Part shown: in pieces, positions 53,391 to 62,129 of the stretch
Position numbering within the stretch: the first letter of the stretch is position 1
Layout of the letters: every line of letters begins with the position of its first letter
Assembly: GCF_900107165.1 (NCBI RefSeq)
Contig: NZ_FNOY01000011.1
Span: 1-64,000, forward strand
Origin: Nitrosomonas halophila
GTDB taxonomy: Bacteria > Pseudomonadota > Gammaproteobacteria > Burkholderiales > Nitrosomonadaceae
Direction: 5' to 3'
DNA length: 64,000 nt
Translations under genes and position numbers: made by a program
The notes under the pieces: model-generated
What the model saw: only the letters and a program-made list of their open reading frames with translations
Database searches by the model: none
Told to the model about the DNA's origin: nothing

Positions 53391-53947
53391 GCTTCACCTC
53401 CCATGGGCGTCAATGCGGGAACCTGCGGGCGGTTGTCCGGCCGGGCCAGCAGCCCGCAGGCTTGCATGCGGCGGCGGTGCTCGCGCAGGGTTCTGGGGCG
53501 GCGCTGGATCAGCAGGCAGATCTCGAACGTGGACAAGCCCAGGCGATCATATTTGGCGATCTTGGCCCACAGCGGGCGGGCCTTGAGCAGCTCCTCGCGC
53601 ATGGCCTCGTTGATGACCGGCTGGCGATGCTTGAGCGCGGTTTCCATGCGCTCGAACTCGTCAATGAAGGCGATCTTGAGCCGGGTCGCATTGATGCCCG
53701 TGAAGCCCATCGCCAGCAGCATGAAGCTCTTCTTGGTCAGGGTGTACATGGGTCTTCTCTCGCCTTTTGCGTCGTAATATTCAACGGGTCCAAAATTGGA
53801 CCGGTTGAATTCTCCAGCACACTCGGCCATCAATGACCGCAAATCACGCATCACGTGCTTATGCTCCTTACCGAAATACTCGGCCACGATAAGGGTGTTG
53901 GTGGTGGCTTGATCCCCTTGCAGGGTGACGATGGATTGGTTGTTCAT
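53387..53947 (-). CDS. Rha-family phage regulatory protein
   Basis: AAAGGAGCG precedes ATG 53947. The 186-residue protein has the Rha N-terminal domain (TNTLIVAEYFGKEHKHVMRD; SNFGPVEYYDAKGERRPMYT; MLLAMGFTGINATRLKIAFI) and a C-terminal HTH-like extension (RLGLSTFEICLLIQRRPRTL). Rha proteins of lambdoid phages interfere with growth in IHF-lacking hosts. It is the first gene after the candidate middle promoter. Confidence 0.88.
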   Translation of the reverse strand: MNNQSIVTLQGDQATTNTLIVAEYFGKEHKHVMRDLRSLMAECAGEFNRSNFGPVEYYDAKGERRPMYTLTKKSFMLLAMGFTGINATRLKIAFIDEFERMETALKHRQPVINEAMREELLKARPLWAKIAKYDRLGLSTFEICLLIQRRPRTLREHRRRMQACGLLARPDNRPQVPALTPMGGEA

Positions 53948-54288
53948 CTTTACGCTCCTTTTAGATGGAAATTCCCACGAAGGTCGTGGGCGGCCAGGCG
54001 CTCTAAACCGGCGTAAGTCGGCGGAGTTATTCCCGGTTGCCCGGTATTGTATTCCTCGCACACCCGGCCATCGGAAAACGATGGACGTAAAAAAACCACA
54101 GCTGACGGACGTGGTTGCCGCTTACGCATAACGGTGTTTAGATCACCTGCGGCGAACCGTACACCGGTTTGCCTGGGTTGTCAACCATTGCAGCCATTGC
54201 AGCCTTATGTAAAGAAAAACCCGTTTCCTTTACATAAAACTGCCGGGGGTGAATTGGCTATCTCCCGGCGGCGGGTCAGCACCCCTCG
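53948..54288. other. Noncoding control region between early genes and Rha
   Basis: About 340 bp without a gene. It contains the candidate middle promoter and dyad described separately, and the hairpin CCCACGA-AGG-TCGTGGG (53974-53990) 27 bp upstream of the rha start, which could influence its translation. Confidence 0.65.
54156..54237 (-). promoter_or_regulatory. Candidate Mor-dependent middle promoter
   Basis: On the minus strand: -35 TTGACA (54179-54184), a 17-bp spacer, and the weak -10 TACGGT (54156-54161). Immediately upstream lie two tandem copies of the 9-mer CTGCAATGG (54185-54202), and further upstream the perfect dyad TTATGTAAAG-N13-CTTTACATAA (54205-54237). A good -35 with a poor -10 and upstream repeats fits an activator-dependent promoter, and a Mor gene lies in the preceding operon. 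Confidence 0.55.
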
Positions 54289-54558
54289 TTACACATCGAA
54301 GCTTATCTGCTTGGCGCTGATTGCCTGCTCCGCGCACAGGGCGGCGGCTTCATTGGCCCGCTTGATGGCGGCGTGCATTTCCCGTTCCGCCAGCTCGACC
54401 TGTTCGAGTGTGGCGCGCAGGGCCGCCATGTCGGCCTGGTTTTCCGCCAGGTTGTGCACTTGTGTGGCCAGGTTGCGCAGCAGCGCGAAGCGTCTGCCGG
54501 CTGCATCCCGCGCCTGGATGCGGTATGCGTGGTATTCGCCAATGGCTTGATAATTCAT
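54289..54558 (-). CDS. Early-region helical phage protein, unknown
   Basis: The 89-residue protein is almost wholly helical (ALLRNLATQVHNLAENQADM; ALRATLEQVELAEREMHAAI), probably a coiled coil. It is the last gene of the early unit, ahead of the candidate middle promoter. No family is recognised. Confidence 0.6.
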   Translation of the reverse strand: MNYQAIGEYHAYRIQARDAAGRRFALLRNLATQVHNLAENQADMAALRATLEQVELAEREMHAAIKRANEAAALCAEQAISAKQISFDV

Positions 54559-54571
54559 GTGCGTGGCCTTG

Positions 54572-54874
54572 TTAGCTGTTGGCGGGTAATTGGTTGAGGG
54601 CGGATTCCAGCCTGGCCAGGGCCGCGCCCTGGCTCAAGATCCGCATGGATCTGAAATCAAGGGTCTTGCCTGCGGTGCGATTGCCTTTTGGCCTGCTCAC
54701 ATATCGCATTGGTTCCAGCTGCTCGGGCGTGATGTGGTAGAGGTAATAGTATCTGGCGGCAGCACCCGCGCCTGGGCGAATCTTCTCTCTGCGGATCTTG
54801 TGCCGCTTCATGATGCGCAGGGCTCCCCCATGGGTCACATTGAGGAAGGCGGCGATTTCATTGACTCTCATCAT
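54572..54874 (-). CDS. Small phage DNA-binding protein, unknown
   Basis: The 100-residue protein begins with a helix-turn-helix-like stretch (RVNEIAAFLNVTHGGALRIM) followed by basic residues (KRHKIRREKIRPG). It follows the Mor gene. A regulatory role is plausible but unproven. Confidence 0.6.
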   Translation of the reverse strand: MMRVNEIAAFLNVTHGGALRIMKRHKIRREKIRPGAGAAARYYYLYHITPEQLEPMRYVSRPKGNRTAGKTLDFRSMRILSQGAALARLESALNQLPANS

Positions 54875-54893
54875 TTTGCTTCTCCTTTTGCAA

Positions 54894-55298
54894 TTAAAAC
54901 AATGTTTGTTGTTTGGGGTTGTTTTTTCTCTCGGCCTCTCGCCTGGCGGTGGCCAGGATTTCGCCGATATGGCGTTCGGTCAGGCCGTATTTGCGGGCCA
55001 GTTGGCTGCGGCTCAGCGCCGGGTATTCGGCCATAATCTTGCTGTTGCGCAGTGCGGTGCGCAGCAGGTGGGCTTTCGGGATGTCGAAGTGTTCCTGGCC
55101 ACCGTAGTGCTCGCTCAGGATGCAGGCGGCTTCGCGCCCGACGAGATCGATCAGGATATGTTCTGCCGGGATATGCTTGGGCACGTAGAGGCGCACGCCG
55201 CCATAGTAATCGCATAGCTTCAGCGTGGCGGGCAGGCCGATCAATCCGGCGATTTCACGCAGGATGCCAGGCAGCAGGCTTTCGTCGATGTCATGCAT
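54894..55298 (-). CDS. mor: Mor-type middle transcription activator
   Basis: ATG 55298, overlapping the gemA end, gives 134 residues. The protein has the Mor domain layout: N-terminal dimerisation (DESLLPGILREIAGLIGL; LCDYYGGVRLYVPKHI) and a C-terminal HTH (SRSQLARKYGLTERHIGEIL). In Mu, Mor activates the middle promoter. Here a matching promoter candidate lies about 0.7 kb downstream. Confidence 0.92.
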   Translation of the reverse strand: MHDIDESLLPGILREIAGLIGLPATLKLCDYYGGVRLYVPKHIPAEHILIDLVGREAACILSEHYGGQEHFDIPKAHLLRTALRNSKIMAEYPALSRSQLARKYGLTERHIGEILATARREAERKNNPKQQTLF

Positions 55299-55716
55299 GG
55301 GTCTTTTTTCTGGCCTTGTAGTTGAGGGCGGCGATGATCTTGCGCAGCTGGTCGGGCTGGCACCATTCGGCGCGTTCGATCTTGAACATTTGCTGGCTGA
55401 TCCCATGGGCGTAGTGCCAGGGCAATTCCATTGCGGTCAGCAGCGCGCCGATTTTGCCGAGCAGCCCGGCATGCTGGGCGCTGGGCCGGTTTTTGGGCGC
55501 GCCTCTGGCTGCTTTTTTTGGCGGGCTGCGTCGCCAGCCCTTCTGTTCGAAGTGCGCCAGCAGTTGCTGCCGCCCGTTTGCGTCCAGATCGCGGCTGCTG
55601 CGCACCTTCGCCAGCTGCCACAGCAGTTGGCGGTAGGTGCAGTCATCCAGACCCAGCTGGGTTTTGGCGATGTGGATCAGGGCCAGTTCGCGTTTGCGTT
55701 GTTGTGGGGTGTCCAT
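55291..55716 (-). CDS. gemA: GemA-like early regulator (Mu gp16, DUF1018)
   Basis: The 141-residue protein has the GemA/gp16 pattern: ELALIHIAKTQLGLDDCTYR, LLWQLAKVRSSRDLDANGRQ and WCQPDQLRKIIAALNYKARK. In Mu, GemA modulates host gene expression and DNA supercoiling. It overlaps the mor start. Confidence 0.92.
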   Translation of the reverse strand: MDTPQQRKRELALIHIAKTQLGLDDCTYRQLLWQLAKVRSSRDLDANGRQQLLAHFEQKGWRRSPPKKAARGAPKNRPSAQHAGLLGKIGALLTAMELPWHYAHGISQQMFKIERAEWCQPDQLRKIIAALNYKARKKTHA

Positions 55717-55782
55717 ATCGTTAAATCTCCAAAAAAAAACTTGCTGGATAGCGCTAGGTTTAACGCTATCCGGCCAGCTTTC

Positions 55783-56304
55783 TTAAGGTTGTTCCTGCTC
55801 GAACGGGGTGATGACGAAATCTTCCACGCCGGTGATAACGTTCAGCCCGGCCACACCGCGCACTTCATCCGGTTCGTTGAGAATGGCTTCCTTGTTGACT
55901 TCCTCCTTGGTGCGGATGAAGCGCTCAAGGCCCAAGCGGCGCAGGGTTTCCAGCACCACTTGCTGCCCTCTTATGGACACGGAGGGCGGACGTTGACGCC
56001 ATTGCACTTCGCCGGTGATGAGGTTGGCGGTTTTGACGCGGCCGTTGTCGGTCAGCGCGTGGCGGTGGGCTTCGCAGTAGCCCTGCACGCCGGCTTGCAG
56101 GAGGTTGATCTGTTCCTTGATGGCGTCCATGCGCGGCTGAAAGTTTTGCGTGATGGCGGCAATTGCGTCGTTCATTTCGGTGCTGGTGCGGGTCAGCTGG
56201 CGTTGCAGGTCGCCGATCTTGCGAATGTCGGCGGCGGCGTCATCGCGGCTTTGCGGCACGTAGGCAATGGATTTGGTTTTGAGTCGGGCGGCATTTCTTG
56301 CCAT
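55783..56304 (-). CDS. gam: Gam-like host-nuclease inhibitor (DNA end protection)
   Basis: The 173-residue protein closely follows Mu Gam throughout, for example IAYVPQSRDDAAADIRKIGD, LQAGVQGYCEAHRHALTDNG, PPSVSIRGQQVVLETLRRLG and LERFIRTKEEVNKEAIL. Gam is a Ku-like protein that binds double-strand ends and blocks exonucleases. It lies in the early operon between unknown genes and GemA. Confidence 0.97.
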   Translation of the reverse strand: MARNAARLKTKSIAYVPQSRDDAAADIRKIGDLQRQLTRTSTEMNDAIAAITQNFQPRMDAIKEQINLLQAGVQGYCEAHRHALTDNGRVKTANLITGEVQWRQRPPSVSIRGQQVVLETLRRLGLERFIRTKEEVNKEAILNEPDEVRGVAGLNVITGVEDFVITPFEQEQP

Positions 56305-56322
56305 CGATTGTTCTCCTTGTGG

Positions 56323-56889
56323 TTAATGATTCGGTTTGGTTGCGTCAGCGGGTGCGGGGGGCTGCTCGCCCGCATGGGGCGCCGCTTGCGATTTGGCCAG
56401 GAATTGCTGCAACTGGCTGCGCACGGCTTCTGGCATCTCGCTTTTTGGGGCTTGCTCTGCTTGCCGGGCGCGCCCGGTTTGGCGGCGTATTTCCCGCGCG
56501 GCTTCGCCTCTGGCTTCGGCCTTGTCGGCAGCCGAAGCGATGATGGTCAGCAGATAGCCATGGCTTTTGATTGGCAGCGCGAGGCTATCCCGATTGCTGA
56601 GCATTTGTTCCAGTGCCATTTGCCAGGATGATGCGGGCGCGGGCCAGATGCGCCCCTTGTGCTCGATCTTGCCGGCCTGGATCATGGGCAGCAGTTCATC
56701 GAGCAGCTTGGTCAGGCGCACCATGGAAAGCGCCCGCTGGGCAGGCTTGAACAGTTGCACGTAGCCCAGCAGCAGATCCCCGAACGGGGTGAGGCTGAAT
56801 GCGCGCTTGACGGCGTTGCGCGCCGCAACGTCATTCAACCCGGCCTCGATCGGGAAATCGGTCTGGCAGCAGGGGCAGATCACTCGCAT
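56323..56889 (-). CDS. Early phage protein with an N-terminal zinc motif, unknown
   Basis: ATG 56889 overlaps the preceding 30-codon gene. The 188-residue protein begins VICPCCQTDFPIEAGLNDVA, a likely zinc-binding start, followed by a helical domain (LLLGYVQLFKPAQRALSMVR) and a Gln/Pro-rich tail. Homologues of this arrangement occur in Mu-like early operons. I do not know the function. A start further upstream would overlap two genes and is unlikely. Confidence 0.7.
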   Translation of the reverse strand: MRVICPCCQTDFPIEAGLNDVAARNAVKRAFSLTPFGDLLLGYVQLFKPAQRALSMVRLTKLLDELLPMIQAGKIEHKGRIWPAPASSWQMALEQMLSNRDSLALPIKSHGYLLTIIASAADKAEARGEAAREIRRQTGRARQAEQAPKSEMPEAVRSQLQQFLAKSQAAPHAGEQPPAPADATKPNH

Positions 56890-56972
56890 GTCAGCAGCAG
56901 CATGAAGACGGCCAGAAACAGCAGCCAGGCGGCAATCAGCCGGAAGCGGAGGGTTTGCTTGTCCAGTTGCAT
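56880..56972 (-). CDS. 30-residue membrane peptide
   Basis: GGGAGGG lies 8 nt before ATG 56972. The product is a basic start (MQLDKQTLRFRL) and one hydrophobic helix (IAAWLLFLAVFMLLLTCE). It overlaps the next gene by 10 bp. The good ribosome-binding site and overlap support a real gene; no function is known. Confidence 0.6.
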   Translation of the reverse strand: MQLDKQTLRFRLIAAWLLFLAVFMLLLTCE

Positions 56973-56974
56973 GT

Positions 56975-57400
56975 TCAGCGCCCTCCCAATGGGGTGGATA
57001 GGGTCCACTCCACTTGCACGCCGTCGAGGTTGGTGGCCATGGTTTTTTTCTCGACCCCATGCAGGCGGGTGATCTTGATCATGGCGCCCCCCAGCAGGTT
57101 GCAGCGTGGCGAGGGATGGAGGGTGACGCGGGCATTGCGGCTGCCTACGCTGATATCGAGCACGCGGTGGCCGGATCGCGCCAGGGTGATGGCGACGCGC
57201 TTGGCGTTGGTCAGGGCGTCCATGAGTTCCTGGTTGTGGCGGCCGATGCTGGCATGAGCCGGGGCGGGTTGCGGGGTCGCGGGCGCTGGCGCGTCGCAGG
57301 CGGTGGCCGGGTGGACGATCGGCAGGCCCGCTGCGCTGACCGCCTTGCGATTGCGCAGCCATGAATGGGTGGTGAGCAAGATGCTTTGAATCGGATTCAT
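56975..57400 (-). CDS. Early phage protein, unknown
   Basis: The 141-residue protein has an Ala/Pro-rich linker (CDAPAPATPQPAPAHASIGR) after an N-terminal basic segment, then a small mixed domain (LARSGHRVLDISVGSRNARV; KITRLHGVEKKTMATNLDGV). ATGA overlap with the upstream gene suggests coupling. No family recognised. Confidence 0.65.
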   Translation of the reverse strand: MNPIQSILLTTHSWLRNRKAVSAAGLPIVHPATACDAPAPATPQPAPAHASIGRHNQELMDALTNAKRVAITLARSGHRVLDISVGSRNARVTLHPSPRCNLLGGAMIKITRLHGVEKKTMATNLDGVQVEWTLSTPLGGR

Positions 57401-57735
57401 TGGGTGATCTCCTGGCTAATTTCTGGTTCGTGTGTTTGTGCGTCCTTATGCGCGCAGGTCTGGCAGGTGCGCCAGTGTTTCATGGCGCGCGGGCTGCTGG
57501 TCGGCGGCCGCCGGGTGTGATAATCCGCACATTGGGCATGGCTGATTTCCTGCCCCAGGTATGGGCATTCGACGCGGCCGTAAACAGCCATCACCCGTTG
57601 GGCGATGTGCTGCGGGCTGGCCGGGTATTTGTCGTGGAAGATCAGGCTGATGGCGGTTCTCGATACGCCCAGATCCAGCGCAACTTGGGTGATGCTGGTC
57701 TGCTCGATGGCCGCGATCATGAGTTCTCGCCACAT
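57397..57735 (-). CDS. Early phage HTH protein with a Cys-rich C-terminus
   Basis: AAGGAGG precedes ATG 57735, 7 nt away. Residues 5-40 form an HTH (EQTSITQVALDLGVSRTAIS) and the C-terminal half carries Cys pairs (ECPYLGQEISHAQC; WRTCQTCAHKD) that may bind zinc. It probably acts as a DNA-binding regulator within the early operon. Confidence 0.7.
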   Translation of the reverse strand: MWRELMIAAIEQTSITQVALDLGVSRTAISLIFHDKYPASPQHIAQRVMAVYGRVECPYLGQEISHAQCADYHTRRPPTSSPRAMKHWRTCQTCAHKDAQTHEPEISQEITQ

Positions 57736-58316
57736 AGCGCCACCTCCTTGCCGATGTTTTGATCAAAGAGCGTGCCTTGCGCGGGCCGCCAGATGGGCGC
57801 GATCGGGCCGGTGTCCTTGTTGTCCGGCAGCCAGTAGCGCAGGTGGCCGTTGGAAGTCGGGGCTTCGCCCGCTTCGCGCCGGGGCATTCTGACCAGGTAG
57901 CCTGCCCGTTCCAGGGCCTTGAGATATTTGCCGATGTTGTTGCGCACGGCCTTTTCTTCGCCCTGCACGACCAGCGTTTCGATTTCCGGCAGGCTGAATT
58001 TGCGCCGGATGCGGATGGCGCGCCAGACACGGGTACGCAGGCTGCCACGATGGATGCGCGCACCCGGTTGCGGGCCTCTCGGGCCTGATTTCAGTTTCGT
58101 TTCCCCAGCAGCCAGCGCTTGCTGGCCGGCGCTGGTCAGGCAATGGCCGCCCGTTTCGGTGCGCTCAACCAGGCCATGCTTGCGCAATTTGAGCAGTGCG
58201 TTTTCCACTTGCTTGGCCGTCAGTCCGGTCAGTTCAACCAGCCTGTCTTTGGTGATGCACGCTTTGGGGGCGTGCCGGCCGATGTCCCTGAGTAATTGTT
58301 CTGCTATCCAGGCCAT
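57717..58316 (-). CDS. Early phage winged-helix DNA-binding protein
   Basis: The 199-residue protein has two winged-helix-like parts: ITKDRLVELTGLTAKQVENA (about 22-41) and FSLPEIETLVVQ with VRNNIGKYLKALERAGYLVR (about 110-145). It follows the MuB gene by a few bases. Comparable genes occur after B in BcepMu-like phages. The role is unknown. Confidence 0.7.
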   Translation of the reverse strand: MAWIAEQLLRDIGRHAPKACITKDRLVELTGLTAKQVENALLKLRKHGLVERTETGGHCLTSAGQQALAAGETKLKSGPRGPQPGARIHRGSLRTRVWRAIRIRRKFSLPEIETLVVQGEEKAVRNNIGKYLKALERAGYLVRMPRREAGEAPTSNGHLRYWLPDNKDTGPIAPIWRPAQGTLFDQNIGKEVALCGENS

Positions 58317-58319
58317 TGC

Positions 58320-59057
58320 TCACCGGCCTCCTTTGATGAGTCGGGGGCGGCTCGCTTGCCAGTCGAGCGTGAGAGCGCGCCCTGCCATCGCTTCCAGGCC
58401 GACGCTGGCCAGGCCATTGCGCTTGCCTTCACGCTCCACCAGGGCAATGGCATTCATGACTTCACGCATGCGGCCTTTGCTTTGGCGATGGATTTCGCGC
58501 GCCAATTCGGGTTCTACAACCACTTCGCATTTCTGCTGGCAGGTCGCCATGACATCTTCCAAGGTTGCCGGGCCGAATGTCACGACATGCGCGATGCGGC
58601 TGCTGATTTGAAGATGCTTGCTGATTTTGGTCTGCACTTTTTCCATGCCGACCAGCACGACGGTGACTTCCGTCAGGTCGGACAGATCGCGGATGGCTTC
58701 GAGCACCTGGGCGTTGTTGCGCATGCAGTGATCGACTTCATCGATTACAATCGGGGTCTGGTTGCGCCCGAGATAGCCGGATACCCGCCCGAAGACTTCC
58801 TTGGAGCGGCCGGAGGGGTCCACTTTCAAGTTTTCGGCCAGCTCGGTCAGGAAGTAACGCGGGGTCCAGTCGGTTTTGGCGCGCAGGTAGGCAGCCCCTA
58901 CTTGCACGGCCCATTGATCGACGGTTTCCGATTTGCCGTAGCCCGCTTCCCCGGTGATCAGCAGCAGGCTGGATTCTTGCGCGCCGCGCCCTTCAACTGC
59001 GGCCAAGCCTTCCTTGAACCGCTCGTAGTTACTTGTTTTGACAAAAACGTTTTTCAA
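58320..59057 (-). CDS. MuB-like transposition ATPase
   Basis: The 245-residue AAA+ protein has Walker A near residue 41 (ITGEAGYGKSETVDQW) and Walker B near residue 105 (PIVIDEVDHCMRNNAQVL). MuB binds target DNA non-specifically, stimulates MuA and gives target immunity. It is placed directly after the transposase gene. It is shorter than Mu MuB (312) and lacks an N-terminal HTH extension, as in BcepMu-type phages. Confidence 0.93.
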   Translation of the reverse strand: MKNVFVKTSNYERFKEGLAAVEGRGAQESSLLLITGEAGYGKSETVDQWAVQVGAAYLRAKTDWTPRYFLTELAENLKVDPSGRSKEVFGRVSGYLGRNQTPIVIDEVDHCMRNNAQVLEAIRDLSDLTEVTVVLVGMEKVQTKISKHLQISSRIAHVVTFGPATLEDVMATCQQKCEVVVEPELAREIHRQSKGRMREVMNAIALVEREGKRNGLASVGLEAMAGRALTLDWQASRPRLIKGGR

Positions 59058-59114
59058 ATTTAAACTCCTGTCTTGCAGATTTGGATTAGTGGATAGGTTG
59101 CACGGTAATGGCTG

Positions 59115-61319
59115 TTATCGTGCGGCCGCCGATTCGTCTTCTTCGTTTTTCTCCTCCTTTTGTAGTTTTTCCAGTTTCCGCTCGGCAAAGTGGTCGTCGT
59201 CCGATGTCCAGACGATGCTTTCCCGGGCAAAGATTTCTTTCATGTCCCAGTAGTATTCCCCGTGCACAAAGTCGCGCAGCCATTGGATATCGTGCTGTGT
59301 CCAGTAGCCGCGATGATGCAGGTGCATGAGCCAGCGGTACTTTTCCGCGTCAGACGTGAACCATGGCCGCTTGTCGCCCTGCGTGGGCAGGACGCCGATG
59401 TTGGTCGCGTCGAACATGTCTTCCAGGTGTTCAGCCTCGATGGCCAGCGCCATGTCCGGACTTTGCTTGATCGGCATGGGGGGCAGCGTCTCGGCCGGCT
59501 GGTGTTCGAGGATGAGCGGCGGGTCGAGCTCGGCCTGCGCTTCTTCGATTCTGGCTTCAGCCCGCTTGATGCGTGCCTGGGCGCGCTTGTAGTTGGCCTG
59601 GTCGATGAATGACTGCGGAAAGTAGCGCTGCGAATTGGCTTCGAATTCGGCGATCGCCACCAGGCGGCCTTCACGATCTCTGACCCAGACCCGGCTGGCG
59701 TCGTGAATGTCGTACCCGACCCGCATGGTTTCGCCGTGGTAATGCGCCAGGTCATGGCTGAAGTAGCGATTGCCAAACAGGCGGATCTCGCCACGGGTGG
59801 TTTTGGCGGTTTTGTATGGCCGGAACAGGTCATTGCGATCATGGCCCGCGACTTCAACCGCTTGCCAGCCTTCGCTGATTGCCTGCGCCCAGGCGTCATT
59901 CGGGCTCTGGTGACGCCGGACGCCATCAGCTGTAACGATTTTCGGCAGGGATGAATGCGCCCGGTCGTTGTAGCGGTCGATCTCGCTCTGGCAGAAGGCG
60001 ATGAATGCCGGCCACTCGATCAGCAGTTTCGATCTGCCTGATGGCTGTAGCACTTCCTTGCGCGTGACCTTGAAGGCGCGCTGCTTGGCTTGCGGATCCA
60101 TGTCCTTGCCCATGTAGGTGGGCAGGGTTTTGGCGGCACGCACCCAAATGCTTTGCTGCACACGCTCGATCAGGCCACGCGCCTGGGAGGCATACGGCAG
60201 GCTGTGCGTCAGTTGGATGCCCAGCCGGGCCATGAAGCCGGTGACTTCGTTGTTCATCATGTCGTTCTTGAAGCCGGTGCCGTTGTCGACATAGAAGATC
60301 GAGGGAATGCTGCACGAGAGGCAGGCATGCCGCAGCGCATCGAGCACGGTCCATGACGATTCGGCCAGGCCGATGGAAAAGCCCACCACCTTGCGGGTGG
60401 CCACATCGAGCACGGTCGTGATTTCCGGCCGGAATGCGCGCCCATGAGCGGGATGCGCCACTTCTGCATCGAAGGTATGCCCATCGGCGGTATAACATTC
60501 GGCCGGCCACATGCCACGGGTGTCGCGGCGCACAAAGGGCAGGATGTTTTTGATTTGCCGGCTGCCCATGCGCCCATGGTGCTGGTCGACGTTGCTCATT
60601 TTTTCGATGAAGCGCATGCATGTCCGATAGGAAGGCGCTTTCACCCCGTCTGACAGGTTTCTCAGCAGCTGTTCATGGCAATATAGCAGGCTGGGTTTTT
60701 GCGGCTGGCTGTAGAGCCGCAGCAGCGCAGGCGCCCAGGCGGGTATGTTGTTGAAACTCCGATCATGCGGAGCCAGTTCCGTCATGGTGCCCTGGCCTTG
60801 CTCCATTTTCCGCAGCCAGCGGTAAACGCTGGCGCGCGATAGCACCTGCTTTTGCCCCATCTTCTTGGCACGTGCGATCTCAACCGCTGCTTGCAGGGTT
60901 TCCGGCAGCGCGCTGTTTTTCGACTGTTCGACAATTTCCAGGATGGCGGCTTCCTTGCCGATTTTGCTCGCCAGGCACTGCACTGCCTCGCAGATGGCCA
61001 GCCGCGCCGCAGCCACTTCGCGCTGCCATACTTTCAGATCACCGGCAGGCTTGAGCGCCTGGCTGATTTTCTCCAGATCCGCCCTGGCCGGTTCAGACTC
61101 GGCAGGCCGTGAGACAATCCGGCCCAATACCCGGTCGCGGATCAGCACCAGCACATCAACCGGCGGCAGGTATTCATAGCCATTGTTGCCGGGGCGCTTG
61201 CGCGCAACCCATTTTTCACGCTTGGCCTTCTTGAGCATCCCAAATTCTGTTGAGGGCAATCCAGGCAATTGCATGGCGGCCAGCTCATAACATGTGTAAT
61301 AGATATTGGTCTCACTCAT
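59115..61319 (-). CDS. MuA-like DDE transposase
   Basis: The 734-residue protein starts with a Mu-type winged helix (LPGLPSTEFGMLKKAKREKW), then HTH domains (VLSRASVYRWLRKMEQGQG) and an RNase-H-like core with D near residue 280 (CYTADGHTFDAEV), D near 345 (FYVDNGTGFKNDMMN) and E near 382 (ARGLIERVQQSIW). A C-terminal domain for MuB interaction follows. It binds the inverted end repeats described here and catalyses replicative transposition. The length agrees with the family (663 in Mu, longer in relatives). Confidence 0.97.
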   Translation of the reverse strand: MSETNIYYTCYELAAMQLPGLPSTEFGMLKKAKREKWVARKRPGNNGYEYLPPVDVLVLIRDRVLGRIVSRPAESEPARADLEKISQALKPAGDLKVWQREVAAARLAICEAVQCLASKIGKEAAILEIVEQSKNSALPETLQAAVEIARAKKMGQKQVLSRASVYRWLRKMEQGQGTMTELAPHDRSFNNIPAWAPALLRLYSQPQKPSLLYCHEQLLRNLSDGVKAPSYRTCMRFIEKMSNVDQHHGRMGSRQIKNILPFVRRDTRGMWPAECYTADGHTFDAEVAHPAHGRAFRPEITTVLDVATRKVVGFSIGLAESSWTVLDALRHACLSCSIPSIFYVDNGTGFKNDMMNNEVTGFMARLGIQLTHSLPYASQARGLIERVQQSIWVRAAKTLPTYMGKDMDPQAKQRAFKVTRKEVLQPSGRSKLLIEWPAFIAFCQSEIDRYNDRAHSSLPKIVTADGVRRHQSPNDAWAQAISEGWQAVEVAGHDRNDLFRPYKTAKTTRGEIRLFGNRYFSHDLAHYHGETMRVGYDIHDASRVWVRDREGRLVAIAEFEANSQRYFPQSFIDQANYKRAQARIKRAEARIEEAQAELDPPLILEHQPAETLPPMPIKQSPDMALAIEAEHLEDMFDATNIGVLPTQGDKRPWFTSDAEKYRWLMHLHHRGYWTQHDIQWLRDFVHGEYYWDMKEIFARESIVWTSDDDHFAERKLEKLQKEEKNEEDESAAAR

Positions 61320-61752
61320 GGCTATCCTCCATGGCGCGCTTCAATTGCTTGATTTGTTTGGTGGCTTCGTCCCGGATGCGCTCCAGTTGGCCCAGCTTGG
61401 CATCGAGCGCTTCCTGGCCGACGGCCAGTTTGGCGCCGATTTTCTGGGCGGCAAATGTGGTGAGCGTGTTGGCCCCGGTTGCAAGATCGAAGGCTATCGC
61501 CGTATCGAATGGCGGAATATGGTCCTCGCGCGATTCGGCGGTGTAGGCGTCCAGCATGTGCTTGCTGATGTCACGCCCGGGCAGGCGGCTCATTTTGGCC
61601 GCGATGTCGTAGCGATCATGGCCCTTGAGCGCCTCGGACATGGCATGCGCGATTTCCGCCCGGCAGGAAAGACTGCCAGGCGCGCTGGCTGGCGCCGGCG
61701 GCAGTTCATCGAACAGGCTTCTCGTCCGTGTATCACGCTTGGCAATCACCAT
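61312..61752 (-). CDS. Early phage protein before the transposase, unknown
   Basis: ATG 61752 lies two bases after the Ner stop. The 146-residue helical protein contains RSLFDELPPAPASAPGSLSC, IAHAMSEALKGHDRYDIAAK and a C-terminal coiled coil (LERIRDEATKQIKQLKRAME). Similar proteins precede transposases in BcepMu-like phages. The function is unknown; a DNA-binding role is possible. Confidence 0.65.
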   Translation of the reverse strand: MVIAKRDTRTRSLFDELPPAPASAPGSLSCRAEIAHAMSEALKGHDRYDIAAKMSRLPGRDISKHMLDAYTAESREDHIPPFDTAIAFDLATGANTLTTFAAQKIGAKLAVGQEALDAKLGQLERIRDEATKQIKQLKRAMEDSHE

Positions 61753-61754
61753 GG

Positions 61755-62096
61755 CTAGACACTCTGGCTGTTTGCCGGATTGACATTGCACGAATGGCCA
61801 GATGCGTTAACATTGTTGCGCTTGGCTTTGTAACGCCCCAGCCCGCGTTCGCCTCGCCCGGATTTGGGCGAGCCATCGGCACGATAACGGGATGGCCATA
61901 TAATATGGGGGTGAGTCCCCAGGTGCTCTGCGATGATGCGCTCGTACTTGGGGTACGGATGGTTCAGGCAGTTGCGCAGCACGCCACGACCCAATCCGTT
62001 GCGGATGGAAAGCTTGGATAGATCGGTCCCTGTTTTACGCACGGCCGCAATGATGTCGGCACGATGCCAGTCCTTCGAGGCTGGTTTTTTTGGCAT
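61755..62096 (-). CDS. ner: Ner-like winged-helix regulator
   Basis: A 113-residue protein from ATG 62096 (an ATG at 62111 is also possible). It has the Ner/Nlp pattern: KDWHRADIIAAVRKTGTDLS, LSIRNGLGRGVLRNCLNHPY and YERIIAEHLGTHPHIIWPSR. Ner turns down early and repressor promoters after infection. The promoter candidate at 62130-62158 lies directly upstream. The Asn/Ser-rich C-terminus is longer than in Mu Ner (75 residues). Confidence 0.9.
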   Translation of the reverse strand: MPKKPASKDWHRADIIAAVRKTGTDLSKLSIRNGLGRGVLRNCLNHPYPKYERIIAEHLGTHPHIIWPSRYRADGSPKSGRGERGLGRYKAKRNNVNASGHSCNVNPANSQSV

Positions 62097-62129
62097 GTTT
62101 AACGAATCCATAAATTTATACAAAACAGC

